The notes under the pieces are model-generated. The model did no database searches and was not told the origin of the DNA. It saw nothing but the letters and a program-made list of their open reading frames with translations. Source: Prostheceraeus crozeri (lineage: Eukaryota; Platyhelminthes; Polycladida; Euryleptidae). From it: a stretch of 64,000 bases of DNA. Location: assembly GCA_907163375.1 (NCBI GenBank), contig CAJQUW010005348.1, positions 372,001-436,000 on the forward strand, in the 5' to 3' direction. The translations under genes were made by a program, and so were the position numbers. How positions within the stretch are numbered: position 1 is the stretch's first letter; each line of letters opens with the position of its first letter. Shown here one piece after another: positions 1 to 10,992 of the stretch.

Positions 1-405
1 ATCAAGAGCCTTTTAACGAAATTCAACGTAACATTAGGTTATGAGCCTATTCTAACTTTGAAACAAGAGCTAATGAAGAAAGGACCTGAGCAAGCCAAGC
101 AACATGGAGTGGTTTACAAACTTGAATGTGTCGAATGTAACTGAAAATATGTCGGAGAGTCAAAGAATGAGTAGAAAAGCACATGAGAAATGTAAGAAAA
201 TTTGATACACATTCAGAAATATGCAATCATGTCATGAATGATGACCATCAACTTAACTGGAATTCAAAGAAAAGTATTGGTATAGAAAGCAATCACAATA
301 GCGGAGTGGTAAAGGAGGCGATATGCAGCAAACATCATAGAAGTGAAAATAAAGTGAAGTTCAGTTTGAACAATATGTGGGATAATGTGAAACGAGATAT
401 CTAGA
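1..405 (+). pseudogene. Penelope-like element (PLE), C-terminal GIY-YIG endonuclease fragment
   Basis: Frame 1 from the window edge reads an open stretch ending in VVYKLECVECN, a stop (TGA 142-144), then KYVGESK. This is the GIY-YIG pattern with its preceding Cys pair, as in the C-terminal nuclease of Penelope-like retroelements. After a second stop (TAG 172-174) and a frame change, 183-404 reads HSEICNHVMNDDHQLNW and VKEAI, which match the later conserved part of the same PLE domain (a His/Asn-Trp stretch and an REAI-like helix). The 5' part, including the reverse transcriptase, lies outside the window or is lost. With two stops and one frameshift it is dead. It differs clearly from the PLEs at 24586-29580 and 30400-31590, so it is another lineage. 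Family call from motif recognition only. Confidence 0.72.
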
Positions 406-3400
406 TAAATAGTATTGTACATTGGGTCAAAATTAAAATTTTAAAAAAATTTTTAAATTTAGGAAGTAAAATTAAACCTTCGTTTTTTGAATCCATGATC
501 ATGTTGTCCGTTGGCAGCGAAATTTGCATAAATAAAAATAAAATCAACATCAAAAACTGTAGGCCTTTGTCTAAATATTTATGGGCTTCTTCAAAAAAAT
601 ACATATATATGTATATAGGCTACTCCTCTTGAAACTTCGAAAACCCATTCCCTTTTGTAAAAATAGCAATATTTGTTCTTTAAACCGAGCAACAAGAGGA
701 ATGAACTAGTCAACCAACGCCAATCTCACTATCTAATCTCACCTTCATATAATATTGCGATGTTTATGTCAGAAACAGCATGCGATTCTTAAACGTCAAA
801 CAGTTCGTCTGGTGAATTAGTTACGATAAGAATATCGGTCAGTTTTCTTGTCTGAGTTATTTGCAACTGCTCTCCTGCTACTGTCGATCAATAAAATATA
901 TTTTAAGGAATTATTTCTTGAGGAATGTTTGTCTCATGACACTTGCACGTCTCGTAGAAATGTAGACATCCGATCAATTCCTTTTATTCAATATTGATAG
1001 CAATTTTCAATTTGCAATATTCGAATTTGCCGTGGCACGCGATTTCTGATTCTCATCCTAAAGAAATCAAACTGGGAATTCTCTCATCGCAACTTGGAAA
1101 TGACCCCATGTCCTATTAGTTTATCCTCTGAAGTGCATCGAAAATAAGTGGCATACGAACACAAAAACAGATTGATAGAATTTATTTATGCATGGAATAC
1201 AACTCAAACACACATGAATTTTCTTCAGAACTAAACATTTCAATCTATCTGTGAAATGATATTCTACTGTAGGCTTGCATAGCAACTTCAAATGCTATCA
1301 TAAACAAGAAGGGTAGCTTGGATATATCCAAAGAACTCAAATGATTCAGGGACAAAAATACCACTTAAAAGTGTCATTACTACTAAGCCTTTTAGTAAGT
1401 AACATTAACATTGAAATTGATTGATATAGACTCATAGTTATGAAATTCTGTACTCACATTTCAAATCGACGTACTTCGCTGAAAGTCATCACACAAATGT
1501 TTACAAGACTGGCAGCTATCAGACATTCGAAAAATATGCTTTTAAAAATTGCTCATAAATGTGGTGGGTCTGCCCGATTAGTGATGAAACGTTTATGGGG
1601 GAAGAATGGTATGGGGTGGATGGACTTAAAAATCTGTATTCGTCTGAGTGATCAAGGAACATCTTATTTGTTCGGTACGTTGATATAAGGGATGAGCATG
1701 AATTTTTGTTATGCTACATCTAATTAATTATCAATTAGTTTCTGTCTTTGTGTCCTGATAAGAGCAAATTTCTAAGTTTCACATACTAAATCATCCTTTT
1801 TCAACATGATTTTAACCAATCAATTTTTATAATTTTGTTCCCTTTTTCGTTGGCATTCATTATATATCAAAATGATAATAATCACAATTTCAAGCACAAG
1901 TTTAAATGGAATCCTAATCGTGTCAAACAGCGGAGATTGTGCATCAGCAAAAAACTGTTCCAAACAGTTTCACTGACCCAGAATCACTTGTTACAAAAAT
2001 ATATTCCGGAGCGACTTTACTACACGAAGCATTTTCGTCTACACATGACACGTACGGAAAAATATAAACACTCATTCTTTCTTTATGTTTCTTCCTTCTT
2101 AAACCGGAAAGACAACAGTGTCTGATCGCAGTGTATCTAGCTTCACCATCTGTTTTCATCTGAAATGTGCTATATTTACCTGTACTACTTTATCACAATT
2201 TGATTTCTATTTGCTTGAAAATATACACTTATTATTATTATTATTCATGAAAGAAAAGCAATAATCGGAAACACATTACTCAATATTAACATAAAAGTCA
2301 GTAAACTTCAAAATGGCTATCTCAAATCTTGACTTCAGTATTTAAAAGTCACGAGCCGGTGTCCGGTACACACCATATTGTCCCTGACATAAAAAGAGCA
2401 AATCGGTTGAGGTTTTGTCTAACGAATTCGGAGGACTTGGTTGTTGACCATGTCGCTCTATGCATCTGTTCAGCTTAGTTCCATTTAAAATTCATGAACA
2501 TGCTTACCTCAGCGTGGAGGAGCCCCTCATCCCATTTAGCCGGAAGACGATATTTGGCTCATGCTGTGCTGATTGGGGAATGACAAAGCGCCGCAACACG
2601 TTTGTAGGCAAATGTCCAAGGAAATGTTCGATTTCGAAAAGACTGCAACATACATTTACCTTAACGCCAACGCTCTGATGCTCCACCCGGTAACATGCGG
2701 ATTTTCAGATCCCTCACATTTTGTGCCTGTTCAGTTGACCTGATTAAATCAGGTCAGGCGCAGCGAAGTGAGAGCTTTTAATGTGTGGTCTGAGTCAGAA
2801 TACATGGATTAACATAAACACATGTACACCCAACATTATGACATACTTAAATTCATTTGCGACATCTGCTTAGTAGCCTACACCATACGAAGCGATCTCA
2901 AAAATCTCTTGCCTTCATGACCAAAAACTTCCGCAGTGCTCGATTTGCAAAGCTTTGATGTCACTACGTCTCCGCTGTAAGGCTTTAACGTTGCTGCATG
3001 CTACAGTCTTACCTATCTAGAGCGCTATGATAGGTCTACCTACTTCAATTTCGGATTCTTTTCCTTCCAACTTCCAATGACATCTTCGACCTCAACCACA
3101 TAGTCGGAAGATGGACTGCAAAACCGTGCTGTGTCTATAAGACCACCGAGAAATGTTCTCTTTTCATAACGGAATTTACATGAAATAATAAGATTTCAAT
3201 TAATCGCAACTTCTACAAATAGCAATTGTTATACATGTGATCAAAACGCGACACGGTAAACCAATCGAAGGATCCAGGAAATGGAAGATGCCAAAGTTAA
3301 ACATCTTCCCAAGTGGAGAATCGTGTAAATAATTAGGCTACCTAAAGTCAAAAGCGAGTGAATAGAAATTATAAATTATAACTTGTGATAACATATATAT

Positions 3401-3422
3401 GATAGTATATAAGATGCATTAT
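406..3422. other. Non-coding stretch, nothing recognised
   Basis: AT-rich sequence with short open frames only. None shows a recognisable domain or a plausible exon. A 20-base palindrome (gacctgatt/aaatcaggtc) lies near 2738-2757. I see no transposon ends or tandem array of note. Confidence 0.5.
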
Positions 3423-3424
3423 AT

Positions 3425-3430
<6 letters not shown>

Positions 3431-3464
<34 letters not shown>

Positions 3465-3478
3465 TATATATATATATA
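3431..3478. repeat. (TA)n array
   Basis: Imperfect (TA)n tract directly abutting the left end of the DD41D element. TA dinucleotides are the target of Tc1/mariner-group insertion, so the tract probably served as target. Confidence 0.8.
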
Positions 3479-3651
3479 CAGGGTGAGTAAAAAGTAACGC
3501 CCGATTTCAGCTACCTGATTTAATATGCAAATACTCTTATCTCTCATATCTTTTATCGCATATCCCGGGTGAAATCATGAAATTTTTGAGTGCAAAGTAA
3601 GAAGGTCTACTTTAATAAAATTTATTTTCAGAAAGATGAAAAGATTGTCTA

Positions 3652-3865
3652 CTAAAAGTGTTCAAACTGTTCGCCGTTGTGCTCGATACACAGTTCCAGT
3701 CGAGTAACAACACTTCGGCACACTTTCTCGCACATTTCAATACTAATTGTTCTCATCTGGTTGGTAATGACATCTCGAAGTTCAGGTAGTGTACGAGGCC
3801 TCCTTGAATAAACGAGATCTTTTAAAACTCCCCACATGAAAAAATCCATGGGAGTTAAATCAGGT
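3652..3865 (-). pseudogene. Inverted C-terminal fragment of the DD41D transposase
   Basis: Reading leftward, this encodes PDLTPMDFFMWG through EHNGEQFEHF, the last ~70 residues of the transposase at 4106-5149. It differs by about one residue (TLPELRD versus TLLELRD). It has no N-terminal half and belongs to the inverted duplication of the 3' end. It cannot encode a working enzyme. Confidence 0.9.
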
Positions 3866-4105
3866 AAATGTAAAAAGTAATGCCCGATCTTTGCACAGTA
3901 ATCTGACTTGAGAGTCAGTGACAAATGTTGAATTGGAAATCGACCCTGCGCGTGCAAATTTTAGGCTCTCTAGGTGCAAGCACGCGTGTGTGTCTTCCAA
4001 TCGATTCTTCAATGTGAACAGCGTTCGGTCAGACTTTCTCTTCAGCTATAAAATTGATATGGTTAAGAACGAAATTTTATTGTCGCTTTTCCTTGCCTTG
4101 CTATA

Positions 4106-5149
4106 ATGGCTGTGCGACTTACTACAGAGCAACGAGTAGCTGCTGTGAAATTTTTCTACTTGTCTAATGAAAATGCTGCCGAAGCAAGCAGACGACTCAG
4201 TCAAGAATTTAACATTCCTCTTGTGCAAGGTCGCAACCTCAGATCCATCGTCAATAAATTTGAACTTACTGGTTCTGTGGAAGACGCGCATCGTTCAGGA
4301 AGGCCCATCTCTGCAACCTCAGACGAAAAACACGATCAACTGCTTGCAAGTCTTCAACGCAGCCCTCAGAAGTCCACTAGGAGATTATCTTTAGAGTTAG
4401 GAATATGTCAAAAAAGTGTCGTGAACTTACTAAGAAAGAACGGATTCCGACCATACAAGCCCCGATTGGTTCACGCCCTCTACGACGGAGATGCAGACAG
4501 ACGCCTTCAGTATGCTGAAGGTTTCCTCACCCTTTTACGACAGGACGAATCTCTTCTCGACCGGATATGGTGGTCCGATGAGGCCACTTTTAAACTAAAT
4601 GGCCATATCAACAAGCACAATTGTGTGTATTGGGCGACAGACAATCCTTATATGACGATTGAGCAGGAGGTAAATCTGCCAGGAGTAACTGTTTGGGCAG
4701 CCATATCTTCCCGAGGAATTATCGGACCATTCTTCTTTGACCATGCTGTGAATGGAAGTAACTACCTGGACATGTTAAAAGAACAATTCCATCCTTTAGT
4801 GCAAGATCAACAATTTTACTTCCAACAGGATGGCGCCCCAGCGCACTATGCTACACGTGTTCGTGAATGGTTAGACAACAACTTCACAGGAAAATGGATA
4901 GGACGACGAGGCCCTATTGAATTCCCAGCCAGATCACCTGATTTAACTCCCATGGATTTTTTCATGTGGGGAGTTTTAAAAGATCTCGTTTATTCAAGGA
5001 GGCCTCGTACACTACTTGAACTTCGAGATGTCATTACCAACCAGATGAGAACAATTAGTATTGAAATGTGCGAGAAAGTGTGCCGAAGTGTTGTTACTCG
5101 ACTGGAACTGTGTATCGAGCACAACGGCGAACAGTTTGAACACTTTTAG
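4106..5149 (+). CDS. DD41D Tc1/mariner-group transposase, intact, 347 aa
   Basis: Cut-and-paste transposase acting in the nucleus on its element's terminal repeats. It has an N-terminal helix-turn-helix (residues ~5-65, with NENAAEASRRL and a GRP linker, like DUF4817 proteins), a second HTH (~70-120), then an RNase-H-like DDD core: D158 in WWSDEATF, D242 in FQQDGAPAHY, D284 in SPDLTPMDFF. Forty-one residues separate the last two, the spacing of DD41D families (rosa/visitor type) rather than classical DD34D mariner. The ATG at 4106 opens the frame and lies ~240 bp inside the remnant left terminus; the stop is 164 bp from the right end. There are no internal stops, and 347 aa is the normal size, so the protein may be functional or recently so. 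Family placement rests on the count and motifs, not a search. Confidence 0.9.
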   Translation: MAVRLTTEQRVAAVKFFYLSNENAAEASRRLSQEFNIPLVQGRNLRSIVNKFELTGSVEDAHRSGRPISATSDEKHDQLLASLQRSPQKSTRRLSLELGICQKSVVNLLRKNGFRPYKPRLVHALYDGDADRRLQYAEGFLTLLRQDESLLDRIWWSDEATFKLNGHINKHNCVYWATDNPYMTIEQEVNLPGVTVWAAISSRGIIGPFFFDHAVNGSNYLDMLKEQFHPLVQDQQFYFQQDGAPAHYATRVREWLDNNFTGKWIGRRGPIEFPARSPDLTPMDFFMWGVLKDLVYSRRPRTLLELRDVITNQMRTISIEMCEKVCRSVVTRLELCIEHNGEQFEHF

Positions 5150-5353
5150 TAGACAATCTTTTCATCTTTCTGAAAATAAATTTTATTAAAGTAGACCTTC
5201 TTACTTTGCACTCAAAAATTTCATGATTTCACCGGGGATATGCGATAAAAGATAAGAGTATTTGCATATTAAATCAGGTAGCTGAAATCGGGCGTTACTT
5301 TTTACTCACCCTGTATATATTAATAATAAAATTCGCCATTGGCCAATTAGTTC

Positions 5354-5520
5354 AAAATAATTAAAGTAGACAAGGCCAATAAAAAAGATGTTATTTCTGA
5401 TGATATTTCGATTGACTCTTTATCAAATCAGATGGAAATCCATCTGATTTGATATAGAGTCAATCGAAATATCATCAGAAAAAACATTTTTTTATTGGGC
5501 TTGTCTACTTTAATTATTTT
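5354..5520. repeat. 167-bp hairpin (foldback) unit
   Basis: Near-perfect inverted repeat with ~80-base arms starting aaaataattaaagtagacaa and a very short centre around 5437. It has a few mismatches and indels. A (TA)n tract follows at 5521-5547. No coding. It may be a tiny MITE or the collapsed end of a larger palindromic element. A second (TA)n-flanked hairpin of unrelated sequence is at 40738-40821. Confidence 0.85.
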
Positions 5521-5547
5521 GATATATATATATATATATATATATAT

Positions 5548-8500
5548 GCAATGCAATACATATAATATATATTATATACAACATAATGCATATAATATAT
5601 TGTATACAATGCAATACATGTGATATATATAATCTATTATAATAGTTATAAGACAGCTCTACTGCTATGTTCAATTAGCTTACGTAGTAATGACAGAAAT
5701 AAACGAGAGAATGGCTTTTGTTTACACGGAAATCACCTGCTACGCATGGCAAAAGATGTCTGCGACTTATATTTGCTAAATCAACATGTAGATACTGATA
5801 AAAAGCATTAATCTATATTGATATTTAAATATTAATCGGACAAGTATTATTATCTATGAATTGAAGTATCGAAAATGCGATTTTATCTTTTTTGCACAGA
5901 AGCGTTATTAACGAAAAATTTCATTTTTGAAATGCATCGTAAGCAATAATTCTGTTTCATTTGAATATCGTAGGCGACGACCGGGATCATTCAAGCTACC
6001 TTCATCAAATTCATGCAAACACATGCTACACCAGCATTACCTGAATAGTTGACAATGTCCATGAAACGTTGCTTGATTAGCTAACAGGATGGGATAACAT
6101 TTTACGGGTACATGATTGTCATTGAAGAAAAGTTATTTTCATCATAATTAGTATTATTAATCATTTTGTAACGCGAGTCTTTAACTCATTAGATTGATAA
6201 GTAAGTCATTACGCGCAATACTGATTAATGTTAATTACCTGATTGAAGACAAAATTTGACTTGACCTGCCGTTATTAAATGTTTTTTCTTCAGTATGTCC
6301 ACCTCCACGATTACCATTTGAGGTGTGAGATTTGTATTTTTTTGTTTTCAATAAACGCTAATTCATTCAAATTGCATAGAAGATGATAGAAATCGGTACC
6401 GACCCACTTCTTCTGGAACTCCTGCTTATCCAAGGTACCGGAACGTCTGCTATTCCTGCAATATTTCATGTATGCTGTATGGAAATCGATTTTTGCCTAA
6501 CAGCTAAAGAACCTGCTGCCAGCCTTACCCAGGCGGTTTCTAAGACGCCGGCTGACGTCCCAGCCGGCTGGCTTCGATTCATTCAGCCGTCGGATCGGCC
6601 CTGACCGAATGTTTTTGCCTTGGCCTGGCTTGCCGGTTCCAACCCTGAAGAAAGTCAACACACCATGTCCACTGAATGTACTATGTGAACACATTCTAAC
6701 CTCTGCTCTCAAATTGTCATGGTACCAAATCTGTGATCATCATCCATATTTTGAATTGACTTTGATGCTTTATTGCATGTCATTGCTAAGTCATGCAAAG
6801 ATCTATCATATTTCGATATTATGTTTAGAAAACTAAAGTAGGAAGCGCTAGAAAAGTGTTGCGTCATCTATCATGATGAGTGATTAATTAATTGAACTTA
6901 TCTAGGATAATTGTTGCCGTTATTATGTCATCAATAATGATTGTATTAAATCAGTTGCGTGTTCAGTTTCGGCATAACAGTTTCATAGTTCACCGAAGTT
7001 GCCTACCGTCGATTAGGAAATTTTGAAGTAAACTCAGTATCTTGAAGATAAAGTTGGTTTGAGATCACCTGAGAGGTCGTGTTTACTTCAAAGTAAATAT
7101 TGATCATAAGGGTTGATAATTGTTCTTTTTTCTTCTATGTCGTTCAATTACTGAGCAGTCACGAGGTGAATCATTAAACTCGCTGACTGATTCGCTTTCA
7201 TTCCATCTCCGGAGATTTCAAACTCATCCAAGTGAACATAGAGGAGGAATTTCACTAAATTGGACCAGTCGTGTCAATTTGTCACTCTCTCAGTCAGAGA
7301 ATTGAAGCAGAAAGATCAAAGAATTTGAATAGCCTATAACCAAAACCGAAGACAAGCTTGTGAAATAAGGAAGTCTTTCACGTTAGTTACTTTTCTACAT
7401 ATCCGGATTGACTATTCAGAAACTTCATAAATCGACGATAAATATATTTTCATTTGCGTTTGAGTTTGATAATGATACCTTGAAAGGAAACTCAGATGTC
7501 CGCAAACATCTGATTTGCATTATTGATTAATTAAAATATATATTGTCAGCAGAATGATTGACGATAGCTCAATACATAGCACAATTTCATTCCTTAATTG
7601 CGGATCTAGAGATGAAATAAGACAAAGAATTCAAAATGGTAACACTCATTATTCGTGAAATCCTCCCTCGTATTTAATATGTATATGTCAAAGCAATTTG
7701 ACATTAACGTTCTTTCATGGAATATTAATTGATTTGAGGTGGTTAAGGACTAACATGAGACATCGGATGATGTAATCTTTCTTCAGATGAGTAAAATAAA
7801 TAACATGAAAATATAATTGTCATAAACATCGAATTTGACCCTTCCCAACACATTTGATGTGTGAATTAACGTTAAATCTATTTGTTCTTATTGAAACCTA
7901 CAAAAGTGATTCAAGATTCAATATTTTTCACACATTTTCCAACTCAAACATCGTTTACTAATATTTAACGAGGACTTAAGCACGAAAACTGCTTTTGAAA
8001 ATGAGTTGACATTTTTGCGCAACTATTTATGAAACAGTGCGGAAGAGTGGAGCAAGTTAAGTTTTACATGGTATTTTTGAGTGAGGACACTAGACCAAGC
8101 ATTCTTTTAAAATGGTGTTGACTCTCATGTAGTTATAGAATAGTTTTTTAGTGGAATAATTTATCCATTTATGACATCTATTAAAACGTATGAGGTAAGA
8201 CAAATAGTGCCTGTCAGGATTAATTCTGCCATCATCCTTTTTCCGTTCTTAATCCTGATTTTAATCTTGACTATTGTGCTTCTGTCAGTTTTACGCTGTC
8301 ATTTCAATTCATCAATGCTTTGTTGATCACCATCACAGCTTATCAAACAGGTCAGTTACATTTCACATCTAGTGCAACAACGGAGTTGAACGGAGCAGTC
8401 TGTTCTCCTTGACTCCCAACATGTTTTGACAGAATTTGACGGCCTATTCTATATTATTACCGCATCGAAGTGAAATGGAATGCGGCATAACATCAATTCA

Positions 8501-8608
8501 TGTTTAAACGCAGATGTACTTAGTGAAACTTGATGTCATTGGATCCCATGAACCTATTCTTTGAGCAATGGAAACGGTTCCGATACGTTTTCAGACGGTT
8601 CATCAAAA
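5548..8608. other. Non-coding stretch, nothing recognised
   Basis: AT-rich intergenic or intronic sequence with only short frames lacking recognisable domains. A modestly GC-richer patch at 6530-6620 is not identifiable. No RNA gene or transposon ends seen. Confidence 0.45.
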
Positions 8609-8616
8609 CTTGTAGC

Positions 8617-10984
8617 CCGGGCTGTGGAGCCGGAGCCGGAGCCGAGCCGGAGCCGGAGCCTTAAGGAGCCGATGGTTTTGGTCGGAGCCGGAGCCGGAGC
8701 CGAGCCGATTTATCACAAAGGCTCCGGCTCCGGCTCCGATAGTTTGAGCTTTGATATAAATCTAGAATATTGAAAGTTATTAATTGGCATCATAAAAAAA
8801 TTAAATCATTTGAAATCTAAAGATATGTCTTTTAAGTGTACCAATGATCTGTCCTCCACGATATCTTTCTTTGCAGTTGCCGCCTTCTTTTGTATTATAT
8901 TTATTATATATTTACACACATGTGTAATATTTTTTTATTGCATATGTTTCGTAAGATGTTCCATATTGACAACGTATTCTCCAAAATCCATTAATTTGAA
9001 GACTTGTTATATGCATGCTAACTAGATGATTGTAGATTCCTAGAGACAAGTCGCCAGTCATTTATGTACACATTTCCAGTTCAGTCAGCAAAGATAATAT
9101 AGCTACATTTCTTGCGCAATGTCTTAAATCTAATACGGTTACTATGTAGGCTATCATCTATCGGTATGGCTACTGGCATCTGTGACAATGCCAATTTCCT
9201 TAGATTGTATTGTAGGCTCTTGTGCAGTCCCCCCACCTACATTTTTCAAAACAATCGATTACTCAATTTGATCAATTTTGATTGGAGGGATAACTCTTCA
9301 CACTCACACGAATGATCTGACTACAGGTCCTCACATGGCTATAGCAATAAGCGACCCAGCCACTTCTAGTAGCGCCCTATTATTTTAAAGGTATCTCATT
9401 CACAATGAATTTCCTTTGACTTCAAAATTCAAAGGGTATATTTCAATGCGAAAAACCCGAAGGCAAATTACAATGTTGACTTGCTGACGAAGTTTGCGAC
9501 CATGACATCGCAATTACCCACGTAGATTTTTACAACAGCACGGAATGCTTCACTCAAACCGGTGATGCTGAAACGGACATCCAATGGTGCTGCATCTTTT
9601 GACCAGAGAAAAATGGGGGGGGGAGGACTGCACAAGAGCCGTATCGTGTAATAATATTTCCCCAAATGTCATAGACCTGTGGATTTCAAGAATTTTCATT
9701 ATTATTTTTTCCGTCTGTCAACACTTTATGCTGATATCATGCTGACTTATATGTAAACAACAAAAAAAGACTGAGACGCTCTCAATAAAGGCGCCTTTTG
9801 ACCTCCCTTTTCTATTGTCTGTGACATTAAACCGCACGCGCATTCGAAAGCTAGCAAAGTAGATGGGATTTCTGCTCGGTGCTTGCAGTCAAATTTTTAT
9901 TATGCATAGCACCCTGCAACATACTGTGTGATACTCCGAGTTCAGTTTCATCAGCCTAACCATCATCAGAGGAATAGTGGTAATGTGTTATACATAAATT
10001 GAATATAATAATATACATGAATCATTGATGAATTATTTAGTGCAACTTTACGCCATAATGAAAAATACGAAATTAATATAATGTAAGTTAGGCCTTAACT
10101 TATTAAGTATGCTGCATAGAATTACAAAACTTGTCCTAAATTAGATATTTTTAATTTTTTTAAGTATAATTTTCAATTGTACATTTCTAGCCTACACTGC
10201 AATGAGGCTATCTAAATTACAATTTCTACAGATGATGAGTCGTGGGCTACCCACCGATCATATTATTCATGGACCAACAGACTATTGAATAAAGGCAATA
10301 ACAAATAACAATAACAACCTAAGCTAGCCTATATACACTTTAATATTCAATAAAGCAATTGATATCTCTATTGATACGGTATATTTGGCTATATAGTCGA
10401 TACCCTTTCCATGTTCGAGTAGATACAGGCCCTATAAGCTATTTAGAGGCATACGCTATCCAGTTTCATATTCAAGCTTTGTTAAAAAGCTTATACTACT
10501 ATTCGGCCCCTGTGACGGCTAATTAGGTATATCATCATCACTCATGTTGTCTTATTTAATGTAGCCTCGTAGTAGACTGGTTGCAGGCTAGGCCAATTTA
10601 TATTTAGCCAGTGCGGGAGATCTTTATCTAATTTAACCAATCCTGGCTATAACTTTATTTTATCTTTCAGAGATAGTCAATTCATGCAAAAATATATGAC
10701 AAGTATGCTATTTGTCATTATATTAGGCTATTATCATTTTTATTATTAACTTAAGTCGTTGCTTGTTAATGAAAACTAATTTGATGATTGTAGCAAGCCT
10801 CTAAAAGCCACACCGTTATCCAAAAACCCGTTCAACGGATCCAGGATAACCAGCATAGATAGAACCTGAATTTGAAGTCGGAGCCGGAGCCGAGCCGAGC
10901 CGAGCCGGAGCCGGAGCCTTTCACATCAGTGTCGTGGAGCCGGAGCCGGAGCCGATGAGATAACGCATCGGCTCCACAGCCCTG
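8617..10984. mobile_element. hAT-type non-autonomous transposon, 2.37 kb, 8-bp TSD
   Basis: Flanked by a perfect 8-bp direct repeat CTTGTAGC (8609-8616 and 10985-10992). Termini are ccgggctgtggagccg on the left and the reverse complement of cagggctgtggagccg on the right, the CAGGG-type end typical of hAT elements. Both ends carry arrays of the hexamer ggagcc/ggctcc (8628-8740 and 10876-10975), so the ends are far more GC-rich than the AT-rich interior. I see no transposase in the 2.1-kb interior. It does contain a second inverted-repeat element at 9215-9640. The superfamily call follows from the 8-bp duplication and terminus. Confidence 0.85.
9215..9640. mobile_element. Nested inverted-repeat element (MITE-like), ~426 bp
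   Basis: Starts ggctcttgtgcagtcc and ends ggactgcacaagagcc, a perfect 16-base terminal inverted repeat followed by C-rich and G-rich runs (…ccccccacctacattttt / …aaaaatggggggggg). The flanks share gta on both sides, possibly part of a target duplication. Non-coding. It lies inside the hAT element 8617-10984 and so probably inserted after it. Superfamily unknown. Confidence 0.65.
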
Positions 10985-10992
10985 CTTGTAGC

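Larger units (their letters stand above)
3479..5313 (+). mobile_element. Tc1/mariner-group (DD41D) transposon with inverted duplication of its 3' end
   Basis: The element begins CAGGGTGAGTAAAAAGTAAC at 3479 and ends with the reverse complement at 5313, with TA on both sides (3477-3478, 5314-5315). The left 387 bases (3479-3865) are a near-perfect reverse complement of the right end, including the last ~70 codons of the transposase. A diverged copy of the true left terminus (gtaaaaagtaatgcccgat, about 3869-3887) survives just inside this segment. The ancestral element therefore ran from about 3866 to 5313 (~1.45 kb) and an inverted copy of its 3' end was added in front. The junction falls at a caggt shared by the terminus and the transposase interior. 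The result is an element with ~385-bp inverted ends around an intact transposase frame. Confidence 0.9.

Noticed and set aside
4046-4291. Minus-strand frame overlapping the transposase
   Set aside because: Shadow of the intact plus-strand transposase.
8561-8773. Open frame with EPEPE, SRSRS and GSGSG runs
   Set aside because: It is the translation of ggagcc/ggctcc hexamer arrays at the end of a hAT-type element, with no gene context.
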